Source: Phycisphaerae bacterium (GTDB lineage Bacteria; Planctomycetota; Phycisphaerae; JAJVII01). From it: 64,000 bases of DNA. Shown here one piece after another: positions 33,531 through 43,889 of this stretch (positions are counted from its first letter, which is position 1; every line of letters starts with the position of its first letter). The stretch is taken from the NCBI GenBank assembly GCA_022072085.1, contig JAJVII010000060.1:41575-105574 (forward strand), given 5' to 3'. Position numbers and translations under genes: made by a program. The notes under the pieces were generated by a model. The model was not told the origin of the DNA. It did not search any database and saw only the letters and a list, made by a program, of their open reading frames with translations.

Positions 33531-34196
33531 ATGAAGAACGCCGTCCGATACATTACGCTGTCGCTGATCCTGGTCGCGGGGGGCTCGCTGTCGCTTCTGG
33601 CCGGCTGTGACGAGGGAGAAGACCAGCCGAAGTCGGGCACGCTGGAGGACAAGGCGGCGCTGCTGGCCGACGTGCGGGCGGCTCACGCCGCGGAGGTCGA
33701 TTCGCATGCCCGCTACGCCGCGTGCGCCGCCCGCGCGGATGAGGAGGGCTACGCCCGTGTGGCGGCCCTGTTCCGGGCGATCGCCCGATCCGAGCAGGTC
33801 CGCGCCGCTGCCCACGCCGCGGTGCTTACCGAACTTGAACCTGGCGGTCAAGCCGACGCCAGGCCCCGGACGCCCGCGGTGAAGTCGACCGTCGAGAACA
33901 TGGCTGATGCGCTGCAATCCGAGACGCTCTATCGTGACAAGACCTATCCGCGGTATGTCCGCGACGCCTTCAACTGCGGTGAACCGAACGCCACCCGCTC
34001 GATGGACACCGCCCAGCGGGCCGAGGTCGAGATCGTCCGCCTCCTTCAAGCGGCCCGCGACAGCATGGAAGGTTGGAAAGCCGCCGGCACGCCCTTCTAC
34101 GTCTGCCCCGTCTGCGGCCTGGTCAGCGAGCAGCCGGTGACGCAAAAATGCCCCGCCTGTTTCACCCCCTGCGAGAAGTTTGAAAAGGTCAACTGA
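33531..34196 (+). CDS. rubrerythrin-like lipoprotein with rubredoxin-like tail
   Basis: A 221-residue exported lipoprotein. The signal ends LSLLAGC (lipobox). The helical body resembles rubrerythrin: EVDSHARYAACAARADEEG, then SETLYRDKTYPRYVRDA, which matches the ENYEHTEMYP region. It ends with a rubredoxin-like CPVC...CPAC knuckle. Two metal-site histidines expected in ExxH motifs are replaced (SEQVR and AEVEIV), so an ordinary di-iron peroxidase site looks incomplete. Rubrerythrins are normally cytosolic, so a lipoprotein form is unusual. The ribosome binding site is poor, and translation may be coupled to the upstream gene 10 bases away. Confidence 0.72.
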   Translation: MKNAVRYITLSLILVAGGSLSLLAGCDEGEDQPKSGTLEDKAALLADVRAAHAAEVDSHARYAACAARADEEGYARVAALFRAIARSEQVRAAAHAAVLTELEPGGQADARPRTPAVKSTVENMADALQSETLYRDKTYPRYVRDAFNCGEPNATRSMDTAQRAEVEIVRLLQAARDSMEGWKAAGTPFYVCPVCGLVSEQPVTQKCPACFTPCEKFEKVN

Positions 34197-34262
34197 AAGG
34201 CGGTCTTGCGGATCGCGCTCCCTTACGGTCGCGGCTATTGAGACCTGCAAAAGAAATCTGCA

Positions 34263-34376
34263 TTCACCACAGAGGACACCGAGATCACAGAGGAGGTCAG
34301 AAGCGTCAAGAAATGCCTGAAATCAAGAATTTTTTGATACTCCCGACTCTGTGCTCTCTGTGTTCTCTGTGGTGAA
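34263..34376. repeat. repeat family B (CACAGAG/CTCTGTG inverted repeat)
   Basis: The left arm TTCACCACAGAGGACACCGA... (34263-34293) and right arm ...GTGTTCTCTGTGGTGAA (34346-34376) form an imperfect 30-bp inverted repeat built of 7-9-base CACAGAG units. Inside is a small ATCAA/TTGAT hairpin. It occupies the 311-base gap between two convergent genes. Confidence 0.75.
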
Positions 34377-34507
34377 GATTGCTTCTACAGGATTCAGTAA
34401 ACCTTCCGCCGCGAGCGCAAGGGAGCGCGCCCGGTGCAACCGTTCAACAAACCCCTTCCGACGCCAGGCAAACGCGCTGCCGAAGTGGCGCGCCGCCTTC
34501 TCCCCCG

Positions 34508-35881
34508 TCACCGCCGGCTGCGGTCGCGGCCGCTGTCGCGGCCCCTGCCGTCGCGGTTGCTGTCATGGCGGTCGTCGCGGCGATCGATCGGCTTGATGGT
34601 GCGATCGTTCAGCCGCACGGTCGCGCCGGGCCGATCGTAGTGCCACCCGTCGGGCCGTCGGTCAAGCGGCGCGACGCCCACCCGCCCGTTGCCCAGGTGA
34701 ACGGTGACGCCCGGCTGGTTGTCGCGGCAATCGTCGCGGCGGATCGCGGCTGGTGTGGAGCGGATGACGACCGGGGCCGAGTAGTAGGTCGTGTAGGTTC
34801 GCCGCGTCGGCGTGTAGAGGCTGTAGCCGTAATAGCCGCCGTAGGTCACGGCCGGCGGCGTGCAACTCGGCGCGACGTAATAGGTCGTCGGGCGAGGTGC
34901 GTAGGTGAACGCCTGCGGCGTCGGCGAGCAGACATACGGCTGCGCTGCGGCATAGTCGTAGTTGTAGTTGGGAACCGCGCCCAGGTAGACGAAGTTGGAC
35001 TCGCCGGTCGTCGCCAGGCCAGTTGAGACGTTGGCCGCCAGCGGCACGGGGTAGCGGTAGGCGTCGGCCTGCGACGTCGAAGTCCCCGGCGGGTAAACGA
35101 GCGGCGACGGGCCTGTCGGCGTCGGGGCAACGTAGCTGCCCGGCACGCCCGGATCGGCCGGCGTGAAGGTCACGCCCGGCTGCTCGGCAGGCGTGTAGGT
35201 CTGGCCGTTGATGATGACCTGCCCCGTCTGCGGCTGGGCCGGCGGGACCGTGCCCGGTTGGCCTGTCGGGGTCGCCGACTGCTGCGGGTACGCCTGCGGG
35301 AAGTAGGGCCGGTAGCGGTCGTCGGCATAGCGGGTGATCTGGCGGTGCAGGTCGCGAGCGGCGTCGCGGGCCTCGTCGCGGCTGTCGGCGTCGGGGTCGA
35401 ACACGGCGGCGAACTCCAGCGGCGACACTGCCCGCGTTGCGGACGCCTCGCCGAGCGTTAGCCTGCCGATCTGCCTGGCTGCCAGCCGTCGGGCGTCGGC
35501 GTCAGCCGATCCGAGCATCGCGGCGATCAGCCGATCGAGCGGGTCCGAAGCGGCCGTGATCTGCGGCGTCGGCGGCGTCGGGCGTCGCTGGCCGAGGATG
35601 CTCAGCACCGCCGAGCGGGCCGAGTTGCGGACCTCGCGGCTGGGGTCGTAGACGGCTGCCAGGTGCAGCGCCTCCAGCGTGCCGTCATCGGCGGCCCGGG
35701 CGAGTTGGTCGGCGGCCTGCTGGCGGTCGCGGTCGTTGGGGGCGAACTGAAGCTGTTGGACCAGTCGGCCCGGATCGGCGTTGGCGTCCGCGCGGGCGGC
35801 GTGGGGCGCGGAGCAAGCCAGCCAGAGCCCGACTGTCAGGCCGGCCAATGCTACCGTGAGGGGCAGGCGATGGGCGAACAT
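34508..35881 (-). CDS. exported HEAT-type protein with low-complexity Tyr/Pro/Thr tail, paralogue 1
   Basis: 457 residues from ATG 35881, with AAGGAG 8 bases upstream. The signal peptide covers about 1-31. Residues about 35-190 contain alpha-helical repeat blocks (ADQLARAADDGTLEALHLAA; EVRNSARSAVLSILGQ; DARRLAARQIGRL), HEAT-like. Then a long Pro/Thr/Tyr/Gln region (YGGYYGYSLYTPTRRTYTTY) is followed by an Arg/Asp-rich end (RDGRGRDSGRDRSRR). The upstream gene is a paralogue and shares an upstream sequence block. Function unknown; probably structural or peptide-binding at the envelope. Confidence 0.78.
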   Translation of the reverse strand: MFAHRLPLTVALAGLTVGLWLACSAPHAARADANADPGRLVQQLQFAPNDRDRQQAADQLARAADDGTLEALHLAAVYDPSREVRNSARSAVLSILGQRRPTPPTPQITAASDPLDRLIAAMLGSADADARRLAARQIGRLTLGEASATRAVSPLEFAAVFDPDADSRDEARDAARDLHRQITRYADDRYRPYFPQAYPQQSATPTGQPGTVPPAQPQTGQVIINGQTYTPAEQPGVTFTPADPGVPGSYVAPTPTGPSPLVYPPGTSTSQADAYRYPVPLAANVSTGLATTGESNFVYLGAVPNYNYDYAAAQPYVCSPTPQAFTYAPRPTTYYVAPSCTPPAVTYGGYYGYSLYTPTRRTYTTYYSAPVVIRSTPAAIRRDDCRDNQPGVTVHLGNGRVGVAPLDRRPDGWHYDRPGATVRLNDRTIKPIDRRDDRHDSNRDGRGRDSGRDRSRR

Positions 35882-35957
35882 GAGGATCTCCTTCCACGTG
35901 TTCGACGTAGGCCGGGGGTCTGTCCGAGGTGCGACCCGAGGTGCAATACTCGTACAG

Positions 35958-36006
35958 GCTATTATTTGCCTGTCAGTGATAGTTGACAACCGTGAACCAA
36001 CCGGGT
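35958..36006 (-). promoter_or_regulatory. shared upstream block, copy 1 (promoter-like)
   Basis: On the minus strand CTAACC, then TTCAC, then TTGTCAACTAT, then AAATAAT. The order, spacing and sequence are close to those at 37748-37797. TTGTCA with an 18-base gap to ATAATA could be the core promoter, about 98 bases upstream of the start. Confidence 0.5.
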
Positions 36007-36049
36007 TAGGCCGATTCCGCGTCTCGCGGGCCGACTCAAGATCGCCCCG

Positions 36050-36245
36050 AACTTGCCGCTGAGGCGCGGAGACGCTGAGAAGGGAATGACTTACAGAAGG
36101 AGGAGGCGTGGGCCTTCTGTCCGCCGACCGGGTGAATTCCCCCGGGATCCTCAGCGACCTGGGGCGAATCAGTCTTGTCCGCGACGCTACTTTCCAGCGC
36201 AAGACTATCTGGAGTCCTTCTGCTCAGCGTCTCAGCGGCTGTCCG
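36050..36245. repeat. repeat family A, copy 3 (ends only)
   Basis: The ends TTGCCGCTGAGGCGCGGAGA (from 36053) and GCTCAGCGTCTCAGCGGCTG (to about 36241) match the family A termini in inverted order. The 140-base interior is unrelated to copies 1 and 2 apart from scattered words. It lies in the gap of about 470 bases between the two HEAT genes. Confidence 0.6.
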
Positions 36246-36280
36246 AATCGGAGTGTCGAACGTCGCTCTCTCGACGGCGC

Positions 36281-36314
36281 AAAGGAATCGCCCGGGTGGG
36301 GTGGCCCGGGCGAT
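36281..36314 (-). terminator. rho-independent-type terminator of HEAT paralogue 2
   Basis: Perfect 10-bp stem ATCGCCCGGG / CCCGGGCGAT with an 8-base loop, followed on the minus strand by TCCTTT, 39 bases after the stop codon. The T-run is short. Confidence 0.5.
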
Positions 36315-36352
36315 GGCGGTTGGTCATTCTACCGCCGATTGGGGGCTTGGGT

Positions 36353-37687
36353 TCAGAATCCCAGTCGGATCGTCGCATTGCCGATCCGCAGGGAGATGCC
36401 GGCGGCCGCCCGAGGGGCCGGGGCCGCGTAGACCGGCGCTGGAGTTGCGTAGACCGTCGTCGGCGCCGGCGTCGTGCAGATCGTCGCCGGGGCCGCGGCG
36501 CAGGTCGGCGCCGGGGCGCAGATCATCGCCGTCAGTTGCGGCGGGTTTCGCCGGTCGTTGTACTGCGGCCGCGGGTCGCGAATCTCCAACGCCGCACCGC
36601 GGGCCTGCGACCGGACATCGTCGTCCCCGTCGAACATCGCCGCGTAGACCAGCGCCGGGATTGCCTGCTCGTCGCGGGCCTGGCCCAGCCAGCGGGCGGC
36701 CGCCTCGCGGTCGTTGTCACGCGGGGCGCCCAGGAGTTGGCGGACCGCCAGGTTGAGCTGCGTCGGGTAGGCCGGGATCAGGTCAGCCGTCGGCGGCGGC
36801 GTCTGGCCGAGGATCCGGATGATCGACTTGCGGGCCTCCTTGCGGACGTCGCTGTCGGAGTCCAGGAGGACGGCCTGCGTCAGATCGTCGATTGCCTCAG
36901 TGGCCCTCAGGTCGCCGAGCTTCTCGGCGGCGTCGGCCCGGTCGTCGCGGTCGTTGTCCCACCGCATCGTGTAGATCAGCCGCGTGACGCGGTCGATCTG
37001 CGGGGCCGGCGGGGGGAACCGCCGCTGGATGTTCAGGATCGCGTTGCCAGCCGCCAGGCGGACGGCCGGGTTGATGTCGGCGGCGGCTGCCTGCTGGAGC
37101 AGCGGGATCATCTCCAGGCCCGCGACCAGCCCCAGCCGGTCAGCCGACCGCTGGCGGTCGATGGGGTTGGCGGCGAAGCGGAGCATGTTGGCCAGGAAGT
37201 TGACGTCGGCGTAGTACGGGCTGCGGACGTCATACCACTGGATGTATTCGACACGGCTTTGGACGAACCGCTCACGCTCCAGACGTTCGCGTTCGAGCCG
37301 GTCGCGTTCGAGCCGGTCGCGTTCAACCTGTGCCCGCAGTTGGGCCAGGCGGGCTGCTTCGAACTGCGCTTGACGCTCTCGGGCCAGCCGGGCGGCGTCT
37401 ATCCGCGTGTCGATGCGCCCGCCAATTTGGATCGTCGGCCGCGGCGCGGGCTGAGGGACGACGATGACCGGGGCCGGGGTCCGAGCGGGCTGGGCCGCCG
37501 GGCGGCTGCGGTCGTCGCGGGCATCCCGGGCGTTGCGGTCGTTGGTGTTGCGGGCGTCACGGTCGCGATTGCCGTTGTTCTGTGGCCGCCCGTGATCGGC
37601 TGCCAGGGCAGCCGCCGTTGACCCGAAAGCCAGCGTCATGGGCAGTGCGATCGCCAGCAGGAGCCTTCGCGTGATCGGGGTGTTCAT
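36353..37687 (-). CDS. exported HEAT-type protein, paralogue 2
   Basis: 444 residues. The signal peptide is residues 1-30 (LLLAIALPMTLAFGSTAAALAA). Next are an Asn/Asp/Arg-rich stretch and a charged coiled-coil-like segment with three DRLERDRLERERLERER units, which reflect a 15-base tandem repeat at about 37275-37325. Then several HEAT-like blocks follow (RSADRLGLVAGLEMIPLLQQ; AEKLGDLRATEAIDDLTQAV; EARKSIIRILGQ), and a Ala/Pro/Thr/Cys-rich end (APAPTCAAAPATICTT). The block EARKSIIRILGQTPPP resembles SARSAVLSILGQRRPTPP of paralogue 1, so these two genes are related. AAGGAG precedes the ATG. A terminator-like hairpin follows. Confidence 0.8.
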   Translation of the reverse strand: MNTPITRRLLLAIALPMTLAFGSTAAALAADHGRPQNNGNRDRDARNTNDRNARDARDDRSRPAAQPARTPAPVIVVPQPAPRPTIQIGGRIDTRIDAARLARERQAQFEAARLAQLRAQVERDRLERDRLERERLERERFVQSRVEYIQWYDVRSPYYADVNFLANMLRFAANPIDRQRSADRLGLVAGLEMIPLLQQAAAADINPAVRLAAGNAILNIQRRFPPPAPQIDRVTRLIYTMRWDNDRDDRADAAEKLGDLRATEAIDDLTQAVLLDSDSDVRKEARKSIIRILGQTPPPTADLIPAYPTQLNLAVRQLLGAPRDNDREAAARWLGQARDEQAIPALVYAAMFDGDDDVRSQARGAALEIRDPRPQYNDRRNPPQLTAMICAPAPTCAAAPATICTTPAPTTVYATPAPVYAAPAPRAAAGISLRIGNATIRLGF

Positions 37688-37747
37688 GGCTATCTCCTTT
37701 AGCGTAAGCGTGTTAAGTAATTCCAGTCCTTTGGAGTCCCAGGTGTT

Positions 37748-37797
37748 ATTTACTTTCTTTCTGCAATAGTTGACAGGTGTGAATTAAGCCGGTTAGG
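37748..37797 (-). promoter_or_regulatory. shared upstream block, copy 2 (promoter-like)
   Basis: Minus strand: CTAACCGGCTTAATTCAC, CTGTCAACTAT, then AAGTAAATAA. It mirrors 35958-36006 and lies about 79 bases upstream of paralogue 2, supporting co-regulation of the two HEAT genes. Confidence 0.5.
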
Positions 37798-37845
37798 GGG
37801 TTTCCAGAGAATTTCAGACAGGCAGCGCCCGTCCCGGGCCGGCGC

Positions 37846-40239
37846 TCAGGGCTGCGTCGTCGACGCGTCGGGGGCGGTCGTCGAAGCCGGGGCGGAGGTG
37901 GCTGACAGGAAGGCCTTATTCAGTTTCGCTCGCTCATCAACTGAGAGATGGAAGTTATGCGATACGTCGCAGGCGCGGATGATGTCGTCCAGCCGAAGGG
38001 CCTGGGCGTAGGCGTCGGCGGCCGCGTCGGGGCGACCGGCGGTCAGGAGGGCGTCGCCGTATTGCTGCCAGACGTAGGGCGAAGCCGGGTTGGCCTCGAC
38101 GCCGCGGGCGATCAGCGCCAGGGCTGCGGACCGGTCGGCGTCGTTGGCGGCTAGAGCGAGTTCCAACTGCCCGGTCCGCATCCGCGGCAGGAAGTTGTCG
38201 GGATCGCGATGCAGGCCCGCGCGGTAGAGCCGAAGCCGCGTGCGGGTGTCGTCCTGGAGGCGAGGCTGGTCGGCCAGCCACAGCGGCAGCGTCGGTTCGA
38301 GCGGGTCGGCGTCGAGCACGAAGTCGGCGTCGGGCAGGGCGTCGTCTTGGCCTGCGGCGAAGTAACTGGCCATCCGGTTCTCCACGCGCGCGACCGGCGT
38401 GTAGACGACGGCGAGGAACGCGACCAGCGCGGCGATCCCCGCGGCGGCGCCGACGGTCCATCCTTTCCGCCGAGGCGGTTGAGCAGGCCAGCGGGCGTTC
38501 TTCTCTTTCCCCCGAGCCGGCTGCGGAAGCGGCCGGGTATTCCCTTCCTTCCCTGCGCCCCGCACCGCCCCCGCGACCCCCACCGCCGCCAGCGACCAGA
38601 ACAGGGTCGCCGGGCCGGCCTGGAACATCGCGAAGTCGATCGAGCAGGCCAGCAGGAAGCCGGCCAACCCGCAGCCGATCGCCAGACGTACCCAGTCCTC
38701 GTCCAGGTCGCCAGGCCAGTCGAGGCGGTCGCGGCTGACCAGCAGGGCGGCGGCGCAAATCGGGCCGACGAGCAGGGGCATGATCTGATTGGCGATGCGG
38801 GCAGCCAGCCCGCCGCCGGCGGCGGCCGGCAGGATCGCGAGGAACAGGAGCAGCCCCGCGAGCACAACGCCGGGCAGCCAGAGGACAGCCGGGACCGCGG
38901 CGGGTCTGGCGGCAGCGGCGTCCGGGTCGGGCTTCGCTCGCGGGGGCTGTGGCTCGGGCGCCGGCGGGGCGGGCAGGGCCAGCCGCCAGAAGATCCAGCC
39001 GAGCAGCCAGAGCAGGCCGACGCAACCAGCCGGTCCGAACTCGGCCAGCGACTGCACGGCGAAGTTGTGGGCGTAGCGTGGGTCCTCCAGGGCCTCGGGC
39101 AGTTTGTAGTGGAGGTACCCGGTGCGGAAGTTGCCGCCGCCGATGCCGGTGAAGGGGTGATGGCTGACGATGCGGGCGGCGCCCGTCCAATACTGCCAGC
39201 GGTAGAGCAGGCTGCGGGCGGCGCCGCTGCGATACCAGACCGAGCCGGGCGCGGGCTGCTGCATGCGGACGCAGAAGAGGACGACTCCCAGCGCGACGCA
39301 GGCGACCAGCACACCGGCGGCGGCCATCGCTCCGCGGCGATGCCGGGTGAACCAGCGTCGGCCGACCGCCAGAGCCGCCAGCAGGATGGCCGCGACTGCG
39401 GTGGCCAGGATGCCGCCTCTGCTGCCGGTCAGCCAGACCGCCCACAGCGCCGCGAGCGCGGGGATTGCTGCGATGCCGGCCAGGACGCGCCGCAGCGGCG
39501 CCGCCGGTCCGCGCCACTTCTGGATCGACCAGCCGGCCGCCCCCAGGGCGACCAGCAGCATCGCCGCGGCCCCGATGTTCGCGGTCAGGGCGAACCCCTT
39601 GACCTCAGCCGACCCGACGCGTTCGTTGAACTGCCGGGCCTCGGCGCTGTCGGGCTCGACGTGGTGCGTGCGGAAGAATTCGTCGCGGAGCCTCGGCCAC
39701 TCGACGTTGACGAAGTGCGGGTTGTCGACGTACTTCTGCTGGAGGGCGTAGGTGACGAAGACCGTCCCGGACGCCAGCAGCAGCAGCAGGGCGAGCTGCC
39801 GCTTGAACCGCGTGTCGAGCAGTTGCACCAGCAGCCAGAACGCCAGCACGATGCCCGCGAGGTTGCAGGCGGCGTTGCGGGCAGCGGCCTTGTCGCTGGC
39901 GGCCAGCGTGGAGATGAGCAGGCCCGCGGCCAGCAGGGCCATCGGCCAGAGCGCCCGCCTGCCGAGCAGCGGCTGAGGACGGAAGGCCTGGGCGAGCAGC
40001 CAGCAGGCCGTTGCGACTAGAATCCAGGCCGTCAGACCCATACTGGTCGCGGGCGTCGGCCAGTTCACGTCGGTGACGATGCCGGTCCATGAGGGCAGCA
40101 GCGTCTCGTTGAGCAGCGTTCGGCTGAACGCGAGCAGCAGCAGGATCGCCAGCGCCGCGGCACGCAGCACGGCGGCGGCGTCCAGACGCCGGTGCAGGCG
40201 GCTGGTCGGCGGCGCGGGTTGAGGGCGGCGATGACTCAT
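37846..40239 (-). CDS. O-antigen ligase / Wzy-type polymerase with C-terminal TPR
   Basis: A 797-residue polytopic membrane protein. Many hydrophobic segments lie between residues 20 and 620. The Wzy_C/WaaL signature region WLTGSRGGILATAVAAILL is near residue 272, and the large outer loop holds HHPFTGIGGGNFRTGYLHYK, the conserved region of O-antigen ligase-like proteins. After a Pro/Arg-rich stretch, residues about 640-770 form TPR-like helices (GVEANPASPYVWQQYGDALL; PDAAADAYAQALRLDD). It ends with a Thr/Ala/Ser tail. It polymerises or transfers surface glycans in the family. Its start overlaps the stop of the WecA-like gene by 4 bases (ATGA), so the two are translationally coupled. Confidence 0.85.
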   Translation of the reverse strand: MSHRRPQPAPPTSRLHRRLDAAAVLRAAALAILLLLAFSRTLLNETLLPSWTGIVTDVNWPTPATSMGLTAWILVATACWLLAQAFRPQPLLGRRALWPMALLAAGLLISTLAASDKAAARNAACNLAGIVLAFWLLVQLLDTRFKRQLALLLLLASGTVFVTYALQQKYVDNPHFVNVEWPRLRDEFFRTHHVEPDSAEARQFNERVGSAEVKGFALTANIGAAAMLLVALGAAGWSIQKWRGPAAPLRRVLAGIAAIPALAALWAVWLTGSRGGILATAVAAILLAALAVGRRWFTRHRRGAMAAAGVLVACVALGVVLFCVRMQQPAPGSVWYRSGAARSLLYRWQYWTGAARIVSHHPFTGIGGGNFRTGYLHYKLPEALEDPRYAHNFAVQSLAEFGPAGCVGLLWLLGWIFWRLALPAPPAPEPQPPRAKPDPDAAAARPAAVPAVLWLPGVVLAGLLLFLAILPAAAGGGLAARIANQIMPLLVGPICAAALLVSRDRLDWPGDLDEDWVRLAIGCGLAGFLLACSIDFAMFQAGPATLFWSLAAVGVAGAVRGAGKEGNTRPLPQPARGKEKNARWPAQPPRRKGWTVGAAAGIAALVAFLAVVYTPVARVENRMASYFAAGQDDALPDADFVLDADPLEPTLPLWLADQPRLQDDTRTRLRLYRAGLHRDPDNFLPRMRTGQLELALAANDADRSAALALIARGVEANPASPYVWQQYGDALLTAGRPDAAADAYAQALRLDDIIRACDVSHNFHLSVDERAKLNKAFLSATSAPASTTAPDASTTQP

Positions 40240-41348
40240 GGTTCAGGCTGGTCCCGCCTGGAGGTTGCGACTTCCAGCAGGGCGATAATGCCGACGATGC
40301 AGAGCGTCTGGACGACGACGATCCAAGCCAGGGCGGCCGGCACCTGCATGAGGAAGACGCTGGCCAGTCCGGTAGCCAGCACCGCCAGGTAGATCGTCAG
40401 CACCGCGGCCCGCGGGGTCATGCCGCGTCCGACCAGGCGATGCGAGAAGTGGCTGTGGTCGCCGCGGGCAATGCTCCGCCGCTGGACCAGCCGAACAAGC
40501 GTCACTGAGGCCATGTCGTAGAGCGGAATCGCCAGGATGATCAGCGGCATGAAGACGGCAGCCGGGTGGGCGGCGAAGTCGTTGGTGTAGGTCGTCTGCA
40601 CGGTCAGCACGCCGAGGAAGTATCCCAGCACGCTGCTGCCGCTGTCGCCCATGAAGATTCTCGCCGGCGGGAAGTTGAAGAGCAGGAACCCCCCGGCCGC
40701 TCCGACGACGACCAGCAGCAGCGCCGGCACGAAGAGCTGGCCGTTTACCGCGGCGGCCGCGGTGAAAACCAGCCCGCACAGCGCGACCACGCCGGCGGCC
40801 AGCCCGTCCATGTTGTCCATGAAGTTGATCGCGTTGACGATGGCGACGATCCAGAAGACGGGCAGGGCTATCGCGATGGGACGCGGGAGGAATGCCTCGA
40901 CGACCGCGAGCTTGAGCAGGAGCACGACGGCCAGCGCGACGGCGGCCTCGACGACGAACTTGGCCAGCGGACCCAGGGGGCGGTAGTCGTCGACCAGGCC
41001 CAGGACGAACATGGCAGCCGCCCCAGCCAGCAGGATCAGGGCTGCCGGCACGCGCGAGAGCAGGCCCGGCAGATTCACCCAGACCACGGGCGGCATCCAC
41101 GCGGGGCGGTGGCCTTGCGTCGCCAGGCCGTCGAGCAGGTGGACGGCCGCCGTGCCGGCCAGCATGACGATCGCGATGGTGAGGAAGATGGCGATCCCGC
41201 CGCCCAGGGGCGTGGCGACGGCGTGCTGCTTGTGGCCGCCAGGCCGGTCGATCAGCCCGATCCGACGCGACAGCGGCGCCATGACCATCGTCAGCAGGCC
41301 GCCCAGCACCAGCGACCCGCCCAGCAGCAGCGTGGCCATCAGCAGCAT
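40236..41348 (-). CDS. WecA/MraY-family undecaprenyl-phosphate sugar-1-phosphate transferase
   Basis: A 370-residue membrane enzyme that starts glycan assembly on undecaprenyl phosphate. Motifs: GGHKQHAVATPLGGGIAIFL (early substrate loop), LGLVDDYRPLGP (DDxxD-type), NAINFMDNMDGLAAG, FMGDSGSS and the basic HSHFSHRLVGRG loop, which is WecA-like rather than MraY-like. About ten or eleven helices. The donor is probably a UDP-HexNAc. It is coupled to the ligase gene downstream and is the first gene of that pair; the gap behind it (toward guaB) contains nested repeats. Confidence 0.9.
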   Translation of the reverse strand: MLLMATLLLGGSLVLGGLLTMVMAPLSRRIGLIDRPGGHKQHAVATPLGGGIAIFLTIAIVMLAGTAAVHLLDGLATQGHRPAWMPPVVWVNLPGLLSRVPAALILLAGAAAMFVLGLVDDYRPLGPLAKFVVEAAVALAVVLLLKLAVVEAFLPRPIAIALPVFWIVAIVNAINFMDNMDGLAAGVVALCGLVFTAAAAVNGQLFVPALLLVVVGAAGGFLLFNFPPARIFMGDSGSSVLGYFLGVLTVQTTYTNDFAAHPAAVFMPLIILAIPLYDMASVTLVRLVQRRSIARGDHSHFSHRLVGRGMTPRAAVLTIYLAVLATGLASVFLMQVPAALAWIVVVQTLCIVGIIALLEVATSRRDQPEP

Positions 41349-41418
41349 GCCGACAGTCTACCGTACTTCGCCCCCCAGGCCAGCGGCAATCGGACGCACG
41401 CGGGCAGCTGGGAGAAGA

Positions 41419-43260
<1,842 letters not shown>

Positions 43261-43302
43261 AGAAGTGCTGAGTGCCGAGTGCTGAGTGGTGAGTGGTGAG
43301 GG
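43261..43302. repeat. repeat family F (GAGTGCTGAGTG direct units), copy 1
   Basis: Runs of GTGCTGAGTGCCGAGTGCTG and then GAGTGGTGAGTGGTGAG immediately after the guaB stop. A looser cousin (GAGCGCGGGGTGCGGAGTGC, 45436-45470) follows the guaA stop. One arm only; no clear inverse partner. Confidence 0.6.
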
Positions 43303-43329
43303 CCTGACGCGTCTTGGGAGGCAAGAGCC

Positions 43330-43881
43330 ATGCGACTTGCAACGATCCTGTGTGTCGGTTGCGTCCTGACGCTCCTGTCCGGCTGCGGGCTGGTTGCCCC
43401 GGCGTCGCCGCAGATGGCGGCCATGCCGGCGTTACCGGCTGATGCGCTGACGGCGGCCGGCGACAGCGAGCCGCACCCCGGCGGCGTCGAAGCCGACGCG
43501 AAGATTCCCAACGGCCCGGCTGACCCGGTCTACCGTCACCCGACGATTCCTGGCGGCAGCAAGGAACTTGTCGTTACGCGCGAGGGCGAGTTCCGCCACC
43601 GCGACTGGGCCCCTGCAGCCGCGACCTACGTTCCCTGCCAGGTCGAGCACATGCAGCGCTGGTTCGCCGACCCGTACGACGACGTGACGCGGCTGGGCCC
43701 CGCCGGTTTCGGCTGCACGTGCGACGACCTGCTGGCCGGCGTCTACTGCCCGGCCCGGTTCATGGTGAACCTCGTCGCCCTGCCGGTCAGCGTCATCGTC
43801 AAGCCGATCTGCGTGCCCGAATACAGCGGCGGCCAGCCGCGCATCGTCGAGACCGACCAGGGTCCCCGTATCCAGGAGTGA
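43330..43881 (+). CDS. unrecognised small lipoprotein
   Basis: 183 residues. The signal [14 protein letters not shown] has a clear lipobox (LSGC). The mature part has a Pro/Ala-rich start and a cysteine-containing region ([39 protein letters not shown]). A hydrophobic stretch ([17 protein letters not shown]) follows, which might form an amphipathic or membrane-dipping helix. GGGAGG lies 12 bases before the ATG. It is sandwiched between guaB and guaA with 9 bases to the guaA start, so it is in the gua operon, although no functional link is known. Confidence 0.72.
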   Translation: MRLATILCVGCVLTLLSGCGLVAPASPQMAAMPALPADALTAAGDSEPHPGGVEADAKIPNGPADPVYRHPTIPGGSKELVVTREGEFRHRDWAPAAATYVPCQVEHMQRWFADPYDDVTRLGPAGFGCTCDDLLAGVYCPARFMVNLVALPVSVIVKPICVPEYSGGQPRIVETDQGPRIQE

Positions 43882-43889
43882 GCCCCCGC

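Noticed and set aside
36053..37621. A plus-strand open frame of 522 codons over HEAT paralogue 2.
   Set aside because: It begins in repeat A and reads antisense to a gene with a signal peptide, ribosome binding site and terminator.
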